DNA of 64,000 nt from Amanita rubescens (lineage: Eukaryota; Basidiomycota; Agaricomycetes; Agaricales; Amanitaceae). The stretch spans positions 186,001-250,000 of the forward strand of contig WION01000032.1 in assembly GCA_015039365.1 (NCBI GenBank), given 5' to 3'. The notes under the pieces are model-generated. The model did no database searches. It was not told the origin of the DNA and saw only the letters and a list, made by a program, of their open reading frames with translations. The stretch's first letter is position 1. Every line of letters begins with the position of its first letter. The translations under genes were made by a program, and so were the position numbers. This document shows positions 49,607 to 64,000 of this stretch, one piece after another.

Positions 49607-52600
49607 ATGTCCATCTTTGCTCAGTATGCCGACGTACTCGCCGTTGCACAACCTGACTTTCATGCACTACTCAATCCACAATCAGGATTTGCGCCAAGAA
49701 TCGTAAAAATATGCAGACAGCGACTAGAGGACGCTCAAGACGCGTCCATACCGCAAGAAATTGAATTAGCAAGATTAGAGCTCAATACTTGGATGTTGCT
49801 CCAAGCGCTCATGGCTACAAGGAAAACATCAGTACCGCAGCCAACTTTTTATCCAAATCCATATACGCCGACGTCGACGCTTGCGCAAGCCATTTTGCGC
49901 GTATCGCCGCTCTTGACGGAACTCGTCATTGTGCGCGAATGGCTACACGATACTGCCGCTCAACCCTCTATTCCAGAAGCAACCACAGGATACTGGAGCT
50001 TTACGAAGCATATGCTCGTACAAAGTCAAAGAATGTCCACGACACCGGCTGCGGGGATAGTAGATGCGCTTGATCCAGACGCGACGAGCAAGAGTGGAGG
50101 TCATTTAGCTTCGGATGATGCGGTGAGTGTGCCACTGAAAAAAATAAGGATATTTTCTGATTTATGCGCGTAGAGCTACGAAAGAAGCTTGCTGCAATCC
50201 CTATATGCACATATACGCGCTGGTCGTCTCGAAGAGGCCATTGAACTGTGTAGACGCGCACATCAGCCATGGAGGGCTGCCAGCATACGGGGTCTGCTTT
50301 TATTTAGGTGGAATGCGATATGTGCGTGTTTTTTTCATTGTTTATGGTGCAAGTCTGGCAAGAACACATATTTCCGCTGTTCTCCGTCGTGCTTTCCACC
50401 TCGTCCCAGAACGAGCTAACTCAAATGACAGCCACCGATCCTACCGATACTGTCGACGATGAAGACGAAGCGATGGACAACTACGTCTGGTCCGGAAACA
50501 GACACCGAAAACTATGGAAATCAACATGCACCCGCGCCGCCCTCAACGTACGTCCTCCACCCTTTCTATTCGCCAACTCAAACCCTAACTCTTCCCGCAG
50601 CCAAACCTACCAAACCTCGAACGAACCCTCTACGCCGCCCTCTGCCCTTCACCTCAAACATTCCCCATCCTCCGATCCGCCTGCAAAACATGGGAAGACC
50701 ACCTCTGGGCCACCCTCTCCGTGATTTGCGAACAACGCGAATCCGCCGAACGTGACCGCCTCGCAAACTACTTTAGCTCGTTCTGGGAAGAACAAGAACA
50801 AGACGGTGACGATTCAGGAGAACCCAACTCTCCTCCGAGTCTACACCCCCCACCATTACCTCAACTCCCACACGAGCAACAAGAACTGCTCACGCCCAAC
50901 GACGAATCGGATTGGGAAAACGAAGTATTTTCAACGCTCTCCTCGTTACAAACCACTTCTGTTTCGTCCGGTCCTCCGGCCGATCATGCCTTTCATTTTT
51001 CTCAACTTCATATTATGCTTGGACGAACGAGCACTTTGCTTGATGTATTTGCGGGTGGACTCAACGATGGGGTGTACGGTCCCGGAATGATGGAATACGT
51101 TCCGCTTTGTCGGTTCTTCGCACATTTGAGTTTGTACCTTGGGTTGCTTGAGGTTTCGGTGCCGGTTGGGGCTGTGCAGGTCGTTTTGGAGGCGTATTTG
51201 AGGGTGCTAGAGGTATGTGGTTTTGTTGAGTATGGGATGGTTATCTGAAGGTAATGGTGCAGGATGCAGGTGAACGGCATTTGATTGCGTTGTACGCTGG
51301 TGCGTTGGGCGAGAATGCCGTCGAGCGGTATGCTCTGTTCCTTGTCTCGCTTAGGTTGGAAGCAGGTATGGGTGAGTTGCGTTCGTTTATTTTAAGTAGT
51401 ATATTGACATGCTCGTAGATGAAGGTATGAGAATTGATGGAGTGGATGGAGGAGACTCGATCGAAGAACGTAAACGAGCGTTACTGCGGGCGCGCGAACA
51501 TGGATTGGATGTGAACCGTGTTGCGGTCGTTGCTGCGGAACGGTCTGTGGACAAGGCTTTCGAGGTGTGTTTGTTACTTTCCCTGTCCTCCTTTCGATGT
51601 CTTATTCTTCCTAGCTTTTACCACCGACGTCAACTAAAGGCCCGCTCCCATCTCTCGTCGGTCCTGAATCGGACAACCCACTCCAGCGACCAGCTTCATA
51701 TATTGAGACGTTCCTCGTACGTTCCATTGAATGGACCACGTTTAGCGAGGCAACGTACGCCACAGCGCTGGAACAGGCTTGCGTCGTTTTACGCTTCTTC
51801 CTCGGTATGAGCATCCGTACCTTGATTATAACATCTCTAACTTGTGACAGCCTCTGGCCGGCTCAAACTCGCACAAAGCGTGTTAGACATGCTCCCCGCC
51901 GAGCTCGCCGGTATATCCGAACCTGAAGAGCGAGCGACGGAGTACCTCCATTACCGTCAGTTTTTCCTCGTATGGGAGTCATTGGAGAGGGTCGTGGCAG
52001 TGCAGGCGCTGGAGATTGATATGGACATGTCGAGAATCGGTACATTTATCTTCGGCTTTGGTTTATCAATAAGATTAACTGACAAACTTAGGCTCGATTG
52101 GGGCAAGCAGGGAAACTCGCGCAGCGTGGTTATCAGATTATCACGGTGTACTCGAAGAAGCAAATGAACAAGTAACAAGGCTGTTGACAGCTGAATGGCT
52201 CGTCAACACCGAAGACTATTCAGCTGGCGCGGGCACATACGGTGTGTCGTTTCTCGCTTGATTTGATTTAGTGGTGATTCTGACGAAATGGAACCAGCGG
52301 ACAAACGACGAAAAGAAATGATACGGGTAAGGAGAGTGTTCATCCCCGAGCTTGTGATCAGGCTACACTCGCTCCTATACGCGTCGAGGAAATGGTTCCC
52401 CGAGTACGTCATTTCCTTCTTGCCCCGTTCCGACCCTCGCCCTTACACCTGATCACAACCAGAAACCTCAAACGTGCCCTCAACCTCGCCAACATCGTCG
52501 CGGACTCGAGATACAGACTATACGATGACTTCCTCGGCATAGACGTAGATGACGAGCTGGGACCGTTGCAAAAACAACTTGAGGAGCAACAAGCACAACT

Positions 52601-52745
52601 CTTGGGTAAGAAACGGGTGAGGAAGACGAGGTTAGGCGATTATCTGAGTGCGGTGAGGCAGGCAGTGTTGGGTGGGTTGGAAGGTGGAGGGTCGGATCCG
52701 TTTGCAATGGTGGCAATAAAAGTGAGTGGGCCTGTGCGTGCTTAG
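49607..52745 (+). CDS. NUP84: Nuclear pore protein Nup84/Nup107
   Basis: Alpha-helical scaffold of the Y-complex in the nuclear pore. It starts MSIFAQYADVLAVAQPDFHA at 49607. Recognised blocks are the N-terminal ITELVIVREWLHDTA-type helix, SYERSLLQSLYAHIRAGRLEEAIELCRRAHQPWRAASIRG, LERTLYAALCP, CKTWEDHLWA, FHFSQLHIMLGR, YVPLCRFFAHLSLYL, ERHLIALYAGALGENAVERYALFLVSL, AYLRVLE, IEWTTFSEATYATALEQAC, LLTAEWLV, VRRVFIPELVIRLHSLLYASR, NLANIVADSRYRLYDDF and the final YLSAVRQAVLGGL. About ten short introns split the gene. An acidic insert (EQDGDDSGEPNSPPSL) is lineage-specific. I saw no break in frame. Confidence 0.88.
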
Positions 52746-52959
52746 CTCTGGGGGATTTTGTGTATGTTTGATATGTCATTGTATTTATTTAAACTCATAC
52801 GAAGCGGTAGTGGTTGGCTGTTTTTATTCTGTCAGCTTGAATGTTACTCATTTTGCTTTCACATGACAAGCCTGGGATGAATACTGGACACATACATAGT
52901 AAAAAACACTGCATAACCTACTATACATATATGGTACATTACACACAAAAGACACAAAT
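52746..52959 (-). other. 3' flank shared with the right-hand ankyrin gene
   Basis: The segment from ATGTTTGATATGTCATTGTA onward aligns with 62898-63120, the 3' flank of the complete ankyrin gene. It marks the left limit of a duplicated block; left of about 52758 the DNA is nucleoporin 3' sequence. Confidence 0.75.
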
Positions 52960-53368
52960 TTATTTCTGCTTGGCTCCATGAGCCAACAAGAGATCCACAA
53001 TGTGCTGGTAACTTGAACCTTTAGCTAAGGCAGATTGAAGAGCAGTATCAAGATGTTCCTGCTCAACACCATGGTCAAGTAACAGTTCTGCAACTGACAT
53101 ATGACCTTCTAAGCATGCTGCCTGCAAAGGATTGCATAATTCCACATGGGCACCCCAAGTCCGTGAAAATGTTGCAGGATGGCTGTAGCTGGCCCTTGCA
53201 CCAGATTTAAGTAGCAATTGTACTGTATTGATATGACCCATGAATGATGATGCTTGCAGGGCATTTCCACATTTTCCTCCACCAGCATGCACATCTGCCC
53301 CTCTTTCAAGCAAAAGTTGAACAATCTCATCATTTCCTTCCCATGATGCAGCCTGAAGAGCACATCCA
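52960..53368 (-). pseudogene. Ankyrin gene fragment, 3' part, cut by element A
   Basis: Encodes the last four or so ankyrin repeats: GADVHAGGGKCGNALQASS, GHINTVQLLLKSGARASYSHP, ELCNPLQAACLEGHMSVAEL and the ending QHIVDLLLAHGAKQK. It aligns with the C-terminus of the gene at 63121-64000. The frame runs straight into the LTR of element A at 53369; the rest resumes at 62395. The fragment is CpG-poor, unlike the element. Confidence 0.9.
53364..53368. other. Target-site duplication of element A (left)
   Basis: ATCCA, repeated at 62395-62399. Confidence 0.9.
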
Positions 53369-53468
53369 TGTTGGAGGAACGGTCACACGGCGAGCATTGG
53401 GGAGGCAAACGCGTGAGTATATTCAATAGTATCTAGGTACTATTTATACTTAGTCCGGGAATTAAGTA
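53369..53468 (-). repeat. Element A 3' LTR, first 100 bp in window order
   Basis: Identical by eye to 62198-62297. Interrupted after AAGTA by element B; resumes at 54630. Confidence 0.9.
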
Positions 53469-53665
53469 TGTTGGAAATCCCGACGGCGTCACAACGACAA
53501 AGAGGGGTCAGTTTGGGCCCCGGTGGACATTGGGGCAAACGGATGGGGGATACAGGGTATTTACGGGCTATATACGTAGGTAGATTGTGCAATGTGGATG
53601 CCATGCGGATGTACCAAATGGGGAAAGCGAGCGGCGCGCTCGGCACGGCCCGAAATATTCCAACA
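53469..53665 (-). repeat. Element B LTR (3')
   Basis: 197 bp, TGTTGGAAAT..ATATTCCAACA; identical by eye to 54428-54624. Confidence 0.9.
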
Positions 53666-54418
53666 CACTCCTGCGAGCGCAGCGCGAGCGACGTGAGAGC
53701 GGGCGGGCACTCCTGGAATCTTGACAGGGTCAATAATGGGGTGGGCGACGATAAGCGAGTGACGGCGATGAGCGGGGGCGATAACGAGTGTGCGAGAAAA
53801 GATTGATGGCGGTAACGGCAACGTGCAACGACGTGGGTGGGATCGGTGATCGGCGAGATTCGGCCCTCGGCAGCAGATAACGACAGTGCTGGTGATAGAT
53901 CAATGTACTAGGGATTCGGCCCCCTGTGGCAGATGACGACGACGACGACGGCGATGATAACGACGATTCAGGGCTTCGGCCCCCTGTGGCAGATAACGAC
54001 GACGACGACGATGAGAATCAATTGCTAAAAATAGACGGCGGCAACGGCAACGTGTAACGGCGATGACGATAGGATCAACGATCGGCGGCGATCTTGGCGA
54101 TGGGCAAGGTGATGGCAACAACGATTGGATCAGCGATTGGCGGCGGCTTCGGGGAACGGCAGTGATGACGATCAGTGATCGATGACGACGGTGGCAATGG
54201 CGGCGATTTCAGGGCTTCGGCCCCCTGTGGCAAACAACGACGATGACGGCGATTGGTGATCAACGATCGGATACGACGGTGGCGCTTCGACAAGCGACTT
54301 GGGAGGTTCGGCAGTGGTGAACGGTACACGTGCAACGGCGGCGAGTCGACGAGGGTGGGCTTTAGCACAGCCACCTGCTAGGGTATTATATGATGCCCCC
54401 CGGCGCTAGCTGGGCACG

Positions 54419-54427
54419 ATCCGTTTG
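54419..54427 (-). other. Element B predicted primer-binding site
   Basis: Directly next to the 5' LTR; minus strand CAAACGGAT, fully complementary to ATCCGTTTG at the predicted RNA start in the LTR. Confidence 0.6.
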
Positions 54428-54624
54428 TGTTGGAAATCCCGACGGCGTCACAACGACAAAGAGGGGTCAGTTTGGGCCCCGGTGGACATTGGGGCAAACG
54501 GATGGGGGATACAGGGTATTTACGGGCTATATACGTAGGTAGATTGTGCAATGTGGATGCCATGCGGATGTACCAAATGGGGAAAGCGAGCGGCGCGCTC
54601 GGCACGGCCCGAAATATTCCAACA
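54428..54624 (-). repeat. Element B LTR (5')
   Basis: 197 bp. On the minus strand it contains a TATATAG box (54533-54527) and, 30 nt later, ATCCGTTTG (54503-54495), the predicted RNA 5' end. Confidence 0.88.
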
Positions 54625-54629
54625 AAGTA

Positions 54630-54726
54630 CTGTAATGATATAATAGGAATGAGGTGGACGCGAGGTGGACACGAGGATTTCCTCGAGGTGGTCACGGAGT
54701 CGTTTGATCCGCCCGGAATTCCAACA
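54630..54726 (-). repeat. Element A 3' LTR, remaining 97 bp
   Basis: Continues the LTR broken at 53468. 100 + 97 = 197 bp, the same as the intact copy; two transitions against 62298-62394. Confidence 0.9.
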
Positions 54727-54812
54727 CACCCCCACAAACGACAAAGTGATGTATTAACGAAAGTAAAGAAAGAGAATAGAAAAGTGATAAGAAAAAGCGC
54801 ACCCCCATAAGC

Positions 54813-55457
54813 CTAGAACGATACATCATCCCGATCATCATCCTCGGCTAAGTTCGCATTAATTGGTGATGCAGGGTTAGTGGCGGGGTTTGCCGGAGCG
54901 CGGGATGGGCAGTTTGCCTGATAGTGCCCCTTGTTGCCACACGTAAAACATGTAATGTGCGCGAGTCTCGGCGCAGGTGTGATGGCGGCAAGGGCTTCAT
55001 TTGGATGCCCGTTTGTGGTTTCCGATGATGGGAAGGTGCGAGGGGTCGACGGTGGGAGATTGCGAGGGTTAGGAGGGTTAGGGGTCAATAGGTACATGTG
55101 CTGCCTTTGATACTCGTTGTTGAGGCGCGTGATGACGGTATTCAGGGTGTATTCCGAATCGGTAAGGGTATCTAGGGATATGAGAAAATGATCGTACGAA
55201 TGTGGAAGTCCTGCCGTGATGGCCAGGATTATGTCATCATTTGAAACTTTAACTTTTGCTTCTTCAAGTAGGAAGGCGATGTAGCGGACACGGGCTATGT
55301 AGGCGGTCATGGTTTCGGTTTTCTCGAGGCGGAGACGATGGAAACGGCGACGGAGAGCGAGGACAGTCGAGCAGCCACGGGATACATGGGCATTTGCGAG
55401 CGTCGTCCAGATTTGGTAAGGGTCGGTATTTCGGCAATAAATCAATTGGGAAGGTGA
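54813..55457 (-). CDS. Element A gag, C-terminal part
   Basis: Copia-type gag (UBN2/Retrotran_gag_2): YQIWTTLANAHVSRG, MTAYIARVRYIAFLLEEAKV, ILAITAGLPHSYDHFLISLD, then a CCHC zinc knuckle CFTCGNKGHYQANC and a short acidic tail. It joins in frame with 61748-61959 if element C and one copy of its target duplication are removed, giving 283 codons in all. No pol follows; only about 86 bp separate its stop from the LTR. Confidence 0.88.
   Translation of the reverse strand, partial: SPSQLIYCRNTDPYQIWTTLANAHVSRGCSTVLALRRRFHRLRLEKTETMTAYIARVRYIAFLLEEAKVKVSNDDIILAITAGLPHSYDHFLISLDTLTDSEYTLNTVITRLNNEYQRQHMYLLTPNPPNPRNLPPSTPRTFPSSETTNGHPNEALAAITPAPRLAHITCFTCGNKGHYQANCPSRAPANPATNPASPINANLAEDDDRDDVSF
55453..55457. 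other. Target-site duplication of element C (left)
   Basis: GGTGA, repeated at 61748-61752. Confidence 0.9.
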
Positions 55458-55716
55458 TGTAACGGTCGAGATTTCGTTTTTATTTTATTTCATTTTCTTT
55501 TCTTTTAGTTACAAGAAGTTCTCACGCTTACCTAAGAATTCCGCGGAACGACGACGTGAGAGCGACGAGTCCGAGTATATATACCTGAATACTAGTTACA
55601 TGTCCCTTAGTCTTATGATTGTTTCTGTCGTCCATAGACGCAATCTTATTCTCATTTCTCATCCGCGTTTCTAGTCTCGAGTGTCCTAGTGATTGTGTCG
55701 GGATTACCTCCTAACA
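55458..55716 (+). repeat. Element C 5' LTR
   Basis: 259 bp. Contains a TATATATA box at 55576-55583 and the predicted RNA start AGTCTTATGATT at 55609-55620, 33 nt downstream. Confidence 0.93.
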
Positions 55717-55717
55717 A

Positions 55718-55729
55718 AATCATAAGACT
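55718..55729 (+). other. Element C predicted self-primer binding site
   Basis: AATCATAAGACT, one base after the 5' LTR, is the exact complement of AGTCTTATGATT at 55609-55620. Tf1 and its relatives prime reverse transcription this way with an 11-nt match; here it is 12 nt. Confidence 0.75.
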
Positions 55730-56025
55730 CTTAACACTACCACACTCGTTCGTCCGTCGTTGCCCACAACGGACGTACAAATCATTCGACGGTCACTGTG
55801 CTTGATAGCACTAGTAGCCCACTTCAGATACACGTACCTCCTCACGCTGCATATTGCGCGTATCCACTACCGCTTGATAAACCCGGACTCGAGGGTTAAC
55901 GAGATAGAACAGGGACTGCTCTAAACTTAGAGTTGCAGACCTTGTAAAACTACGATTCGTTCGAGTTTGGGCGTACCTATACGATCCATAGGAGAAGACG
56001 AACTAGAACCAAACGAACAGTATAA

Positions 56026-61488
<5,463 letters not shown>

Positions 61489-61493
<5 letters not shown>

Positions 61494-61747
61494 CGGTCGA
61501 GATTTCGTTTTTATTTTATTTCATTTTCTTTTCTTTTAGTTACAAGAAGTTCTCACGCTTACCTAAGAATTCCGCGGAACGACGACGTGAGAGCGACGAG
61601 TCCGAGTATATATACCTGAATACTAGTTACATGTCCCTTAGTCTTATGATTGTTTCTGTCGTCCATAGACGCAATCTTATTCTCATTTCTCATCCGCGTT
61701 TCTAGTCTCGAGTGTCCTAGTGATTGTGTCGGGATTACCTCCTAACA
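61489..61747 (+). repeat. Element C 3' LTR
   Basis: 259 bp, identical by eye to 55458-55716. Confidence 0.93.
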
Positions 61748-61959
61748 GGTGAAACATGTAGGGTGATCTCGGCACGGGCCTCGGCCTGTTTCCTGTAAAA
61801 GTCCCTGACCTTCTTTGTTCCTTCATTCCCCCCTGGGTGCCTCTCGGTACCATCAACGACTTCCAACAAACTCTTTCTGACTAGTAGAGCCTCCATATAT
61901 ATTTTCCATTCGAGGTAATTGCCATCGGCGAGTTTCTCAAATTTCGACTCGGCAGGCAT
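61748..61959 (-). CDS. Element A gag, N-terminal part
   Basis: Starts at ATG 61959 (MPAESKFEKLADGNYLEWK), the typical copia-type gag opening, with YMEALLVRKSLLEVVDGTE. Cut at 61748 by element C; continues at 55452. Confidence 0.85.
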
Positions 61960-62188
61960 ATCGGCGGTGACGATGGGAATCAACGGCTAAAAATAAACGG
62001 CGGTAACGGCAACGTGGAACGACGACGACGATAGGATCAACGACGGTAACGGCAACGTGTAACAGTGATGGCGATGGGATCAATGATCGACGAGTAGGGA
62101 TTCGGCCCCCTGTGGCAGACGACGACGACGACGGCGACGGTAACGAGCGTGCGGAAAGAGAGCGACGATGACATGAGAGCCCGGGGTA

Positions 62189-62197
62189 ACGCGTTTG
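62189..62197 (-). other. Element A predicted primer-binding site
   Basis: Minus strand CAAACGCGT directly next to the 5' LTR, fully complementary to ACGCGTTTG (62243-62235) at the predicted RNA start, 34 nt after a TATAAAT box (62277-62271). Confidence 0.6.
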
Positions 62198-62394
62198 TGT
62201 TGGAGGAACGGTCACACGGCGAGCATTGGGGAGGCAAACGCGTGAGTATATTCAATAGTATCTAGGTACTATTTATACTTAGTCCGGGAATTAAGTACTG
62301 TAATGATGTAATAGGAATGAGGTGGACGCGAGGTGGACGCGAGGATTTCCTCGAGGTGGTCACGGAGTCGTTTGATCCGCCCGGAATTCCAACA
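62198..62394 (-). repeat. Element A 5' LTR
   Basis: 197 bp, TGTTGGAGG..AATTCCAACA, followed by the ATCCA target copy at 62395-62399. Confidence 0.92.
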
Positions 62395-62897
62395 ATCCAT
62401 ATTCACCCCCCCTGTGCATTGACATCTGCTCCTCTTTCAAGCAGAAGTTCCACTATCTCAATTGATTCTCCCAAGAGTGATGCAGCCTGAAGAGCATTTC
62501 CATATAGTCCCCCTTGCACATGCACATCTGCTCCTCTTTCAAGCAATGATTGTACAATCTCATTATTGCTACCATATGATGCAGCCTGAAGAGCATTTCC
62601 ATACTCACCACCCTGCACCTTGACATCTGCACCCCTTTCAAGCAGTAGTTGAACAGTATCTTTATTCTCTGCATATGATGCTGCTTGAAGTGAATTTCCA
62701 TATTCTCCTCCTTGTGCATTCACATTTGCTCCTTTTTCAAGCAACAGTTCAACAATGTTGTTATGGCCCCCTTGTGATGCTGCTTGAAGTGCATTTCCAT
62801 ATTTTCCTCCTTGTGCATTCACATTTGCTCCTTTTTCAAGCAACAGATCAACAATGTTGTTATGGCCCCCTTGTGATGCTGCCTGAAGTGCATTTCC
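62395..62897 (-). pseudogene. Ankyrin gene fragment, 5' part, truncated and frameshifted
   Basis: Continues the gene cut at 53368. Holds five near-perfect ankyrin units (YGNALQAASQGGHNNIV, NKDTVQLLLERGADVKVQ, NNEIVQSLLERGADVHVQ, IEIVELLLERGADVNAQGG). Two further lesions: a run of seven C (62406-62412) where the intact homologue at about 63535 has six, which makes an in-frame TGA at 62403-62405 nine bases before the insertion; and an abrupt 5' end near 62897 where repeat sequence joins the 3' flank of the next gene. It is therefore a partial tandem copy without NACHT domain or promoter. Confidence 0.88.
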
Positions 62898-63120
62898 ATA
62901 TATGTTTGATATGTCATTGTATCTATTTAAACTCACACAAGGAGGCAATGGTTGGCTGTTTTTATTCTCTGTCAGCTTAATTGTCACTCATTGCCATTGA
63001 ACAAGTATTCAATTTGTTTGCATTCACATGACAAGCCTGAGACGACCACTGGACACATAGTAAAAACATTGCATAACCTACTATACATGTATTGTACATT
63101 ACACACAAAAAACAAAAAAT
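62898..63120 (-). other. 3' flank of the right-hand ankyrin gene
   Basis: Non-coding, CpG-poor, and aligned with 52758-52959, so it is the duplicated 3' untranslated region. Its inner end is the duplication breakpoint. Confidence 0.7.
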
Positions 63121-64000
63121 TTATGTCTCCTTGGCTCCATGATCCAACAAGAGACCTACAATGTATTGATAATCATTAGCTAAGGCACATTGGAGAGCAA
63201 TATCAAGTTGTTTCTGCTCAACACCATGGTCAAGCAACAGTTCAGCAACTGATGCAGAACCCCGGAAGCATGCTGCCTGCAGAGGGTTGCACAATTTCAA
63301 ATGCCAGTCATGGGACCATGGCAAAAGAAATGATGTGGGATGGCTGTAGCTGGCCTTTGCACCATATTTAAGAAGCAATTGTACTATATCAAAACGACCC
63401 CAAAATGATGCTGCTTGCATGGGATTTCCATATTCTCCTCCACTAGCATGCACATCTGCTCCTATTTCAAGTAAAAGTTGAACAACATCATCATGTCCTT
63501 TATATGATGCAGCCTGAAGTGCACATCCATATTTACCCCCCTGTGCATTGACATCTGCTCCTCTTTCAAGCAGTAGTTCAACAATGTTGCTATGGCCACC
63601 ATGTGATGCTGCTTGAAGTGCATTTCCATATTCTCCTCCTCTAGCATGAACATCTGCTCCTCTTTCAAGCAGAAGTTCAACAATGTTCTTATGGCCACCT
63701 TGTGATGCTGCTTGAAGTGCATTTCCATAGGGTCCTCCACTAGCATGCACACCTGCTCCTCTTTCAAGTAAGTGTTGAACAACCTCATTATGTCCTTCAC
63801 ATGATGCAGCCTGAAGAGCACATCCATATTTACCCCCCTGTGCATTGACATCTGCTCCACTTTCAAGCAGGAGTTCCACCATCTCAATTTCTCCCTGAAA
63901 TGATGCAGCCTGAAGAGCATTTCCATATTCACCACCCTGTGCATTTACATCTGCTCCCCTTTCAAGCAGGAGTTCCACCATCTCAGTTTGATCCCAGACC
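63121..64000 (-). CDS. Ankyrin-repeat protein, C-terminal part (N-terminus off the window)
   Basis: Open from the right edge to a TAA at 63121-63123. It encodes about eight ankyrin units, each with the GADVNAQGG.YG.ALQAAS..G pattern and high identity at DNA level, then a diverged C-terminal cap (KASYSHPTSF, ELCNPLQAACF, LLLDHGAKET). By analogy with the gene at 1-2840 its missing N-terminus may carry a NACHT ATPase, but that lies outside. Nearly no CpG (three in 62400-64000). No frame break seen. Confidence 0.85.
   Translation of the reverse strand, partial: VWDQTEMVELLLERGADVNAQGGEYGNALQAASFQGEIEMVELLLESGADVNAQGGKYGCALQAASCEGHNEVVQHLLERGAGVHASGGPYGNALQAASQGGHKNIVELLLERGADVHARGGEYGNALQAASHGGHSNIVELLLERGADVNAQGGKYGCALQAASYKGHDDVVQLLLEIGADVHASGGEYGNPMQAASFWGRFDIVQLLLKYGAKASYSHPTSFLLPWSHDWHLKLCNPLQAACFRGSASVAELLLDHGVEQKQLDIALQCALANDYQYIVGLLLDHGAKET

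Larger units (their letters stand above)
53469..54624 (-). mobile_element. Element B: TRIM-like non-coding LTR element
   Basis: 1156 bp with two 197-bp LTRs (53469-53665 and 54428-54624) that look identical, and a 5-bp duplication AAGTA (53464-53468, 54625-54629). The internal 762 bp hold no gene, only GAC/CGA-rich low-complexity DNA and three copies of a CTTCGGCCCCCTGTGGCA-type motif that also occurs in the leader of element A. LTR ends, length, TATA position and primer-site layout match element A, so B is a deletion derivative of the same lineage with diverged LTRs. Minus orientation is inferred from the TATA box and priming site. Confidence 0.88.

Noticed and set aside
49789..50073. 94-codon frame inside the nucleoporin gene
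   Set aside because: Overlaps the Nup84/Nup107 exon in another frame; a shadow.
53940..54010. Short-repeat run considered as a CRISPR or satellite array
   Set aside because: It is a GAC microsatellite inside an LTR element; no spacer structure, and the genome is fungal.
53900..54374. Minus-strand frames full of Arg/His/Pro in element B
   Set aside because: Produced by GAC/CGA repeats of the non-coding interior; not proteins.

Overview
The window looks like nuclear DNA of a filamentous basidiomycete, probably an Agaricomycete. Genes are cut by many short introns (about 41-155 nt, GT..AG, often with a CTAAY/CTGAY branch site). The gene set is fungal: urate oxidase, a C2H2 + Zn2Cys6 regulator, an APSES-type regulator, an SPX phosphate transporter, HAK potassium transporters, NACHT-ankyrin receptors and a chromodomain Ty3/gypsy element. 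I do not assign a genus.

Layout. 1-2840: the 5' part of a NACHT-ankyrin receptor gene on the minus strand, running off the left edge. 2841-8676: mostly gene-poor, with one small four-exon gene for a secreted or membrane cysteine-rich protein. 8677-15938: urate oxidase, a composite zinc-finger regulator and the monothiol glutaredoxin GRX4. 16035-28252: three HAK/KUP-type K+ transporters in tandem on the minus strand; the second and third come from a recent duplication of about 3.9 kb. 29321-39662: an unrecognised gene, a frameshifted class-III (GABA) aminotransferase, Ku70, the PP2A activator PTPA and ornithine decarboxylase. 40811-52745: APSES-like regulator, SPX-phosphate transporter, isochorismatase-fold protein and nucleoporin Nup84/Nup107. 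52746-64000: ankyrin-repeat genes on the minus strand, one split by a three-level nest of LTR retroelements.

The retroelement nest resolves to the base. Element A (gag-only, copia-type, 197-bp LTRs, TSD ATCCA) sits inside an ankyrin coding sequence. Element B (no ORF, TRIM-like, 197-bp LTRs, TSD AAGTA) sits inside one LTR of A. Element C (complete chromodomain Ty3/gypsy, 259-bp LTRs, TSD GGTGA) sits inside the gag of A. In all three, the sequence next to the 5' LTR is complementary to the predicted 5' end of the element's own RNA, 30-34 nt after a TATA box. In the related A and B the pairing is kept by compensating changes. This suggests Tf1-style self-priming in a copia-type lineage.

A second strong signal is base composition. 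The NACHT-ankyrin gene body has almost no CpG (two in the first 2650 bp) while its putative first exon and everything beyond is CpG-normal. The ankyrin genes at the right end show the same depletion, yet their reading frames are open.

Several genes (HAK copy 2, the aminotransferase, the split ankyrin gene) carry single-base insertions and never deletions. These could be real lesions or uncorrected assembly errors, so pseudogene calls on them are provisional.
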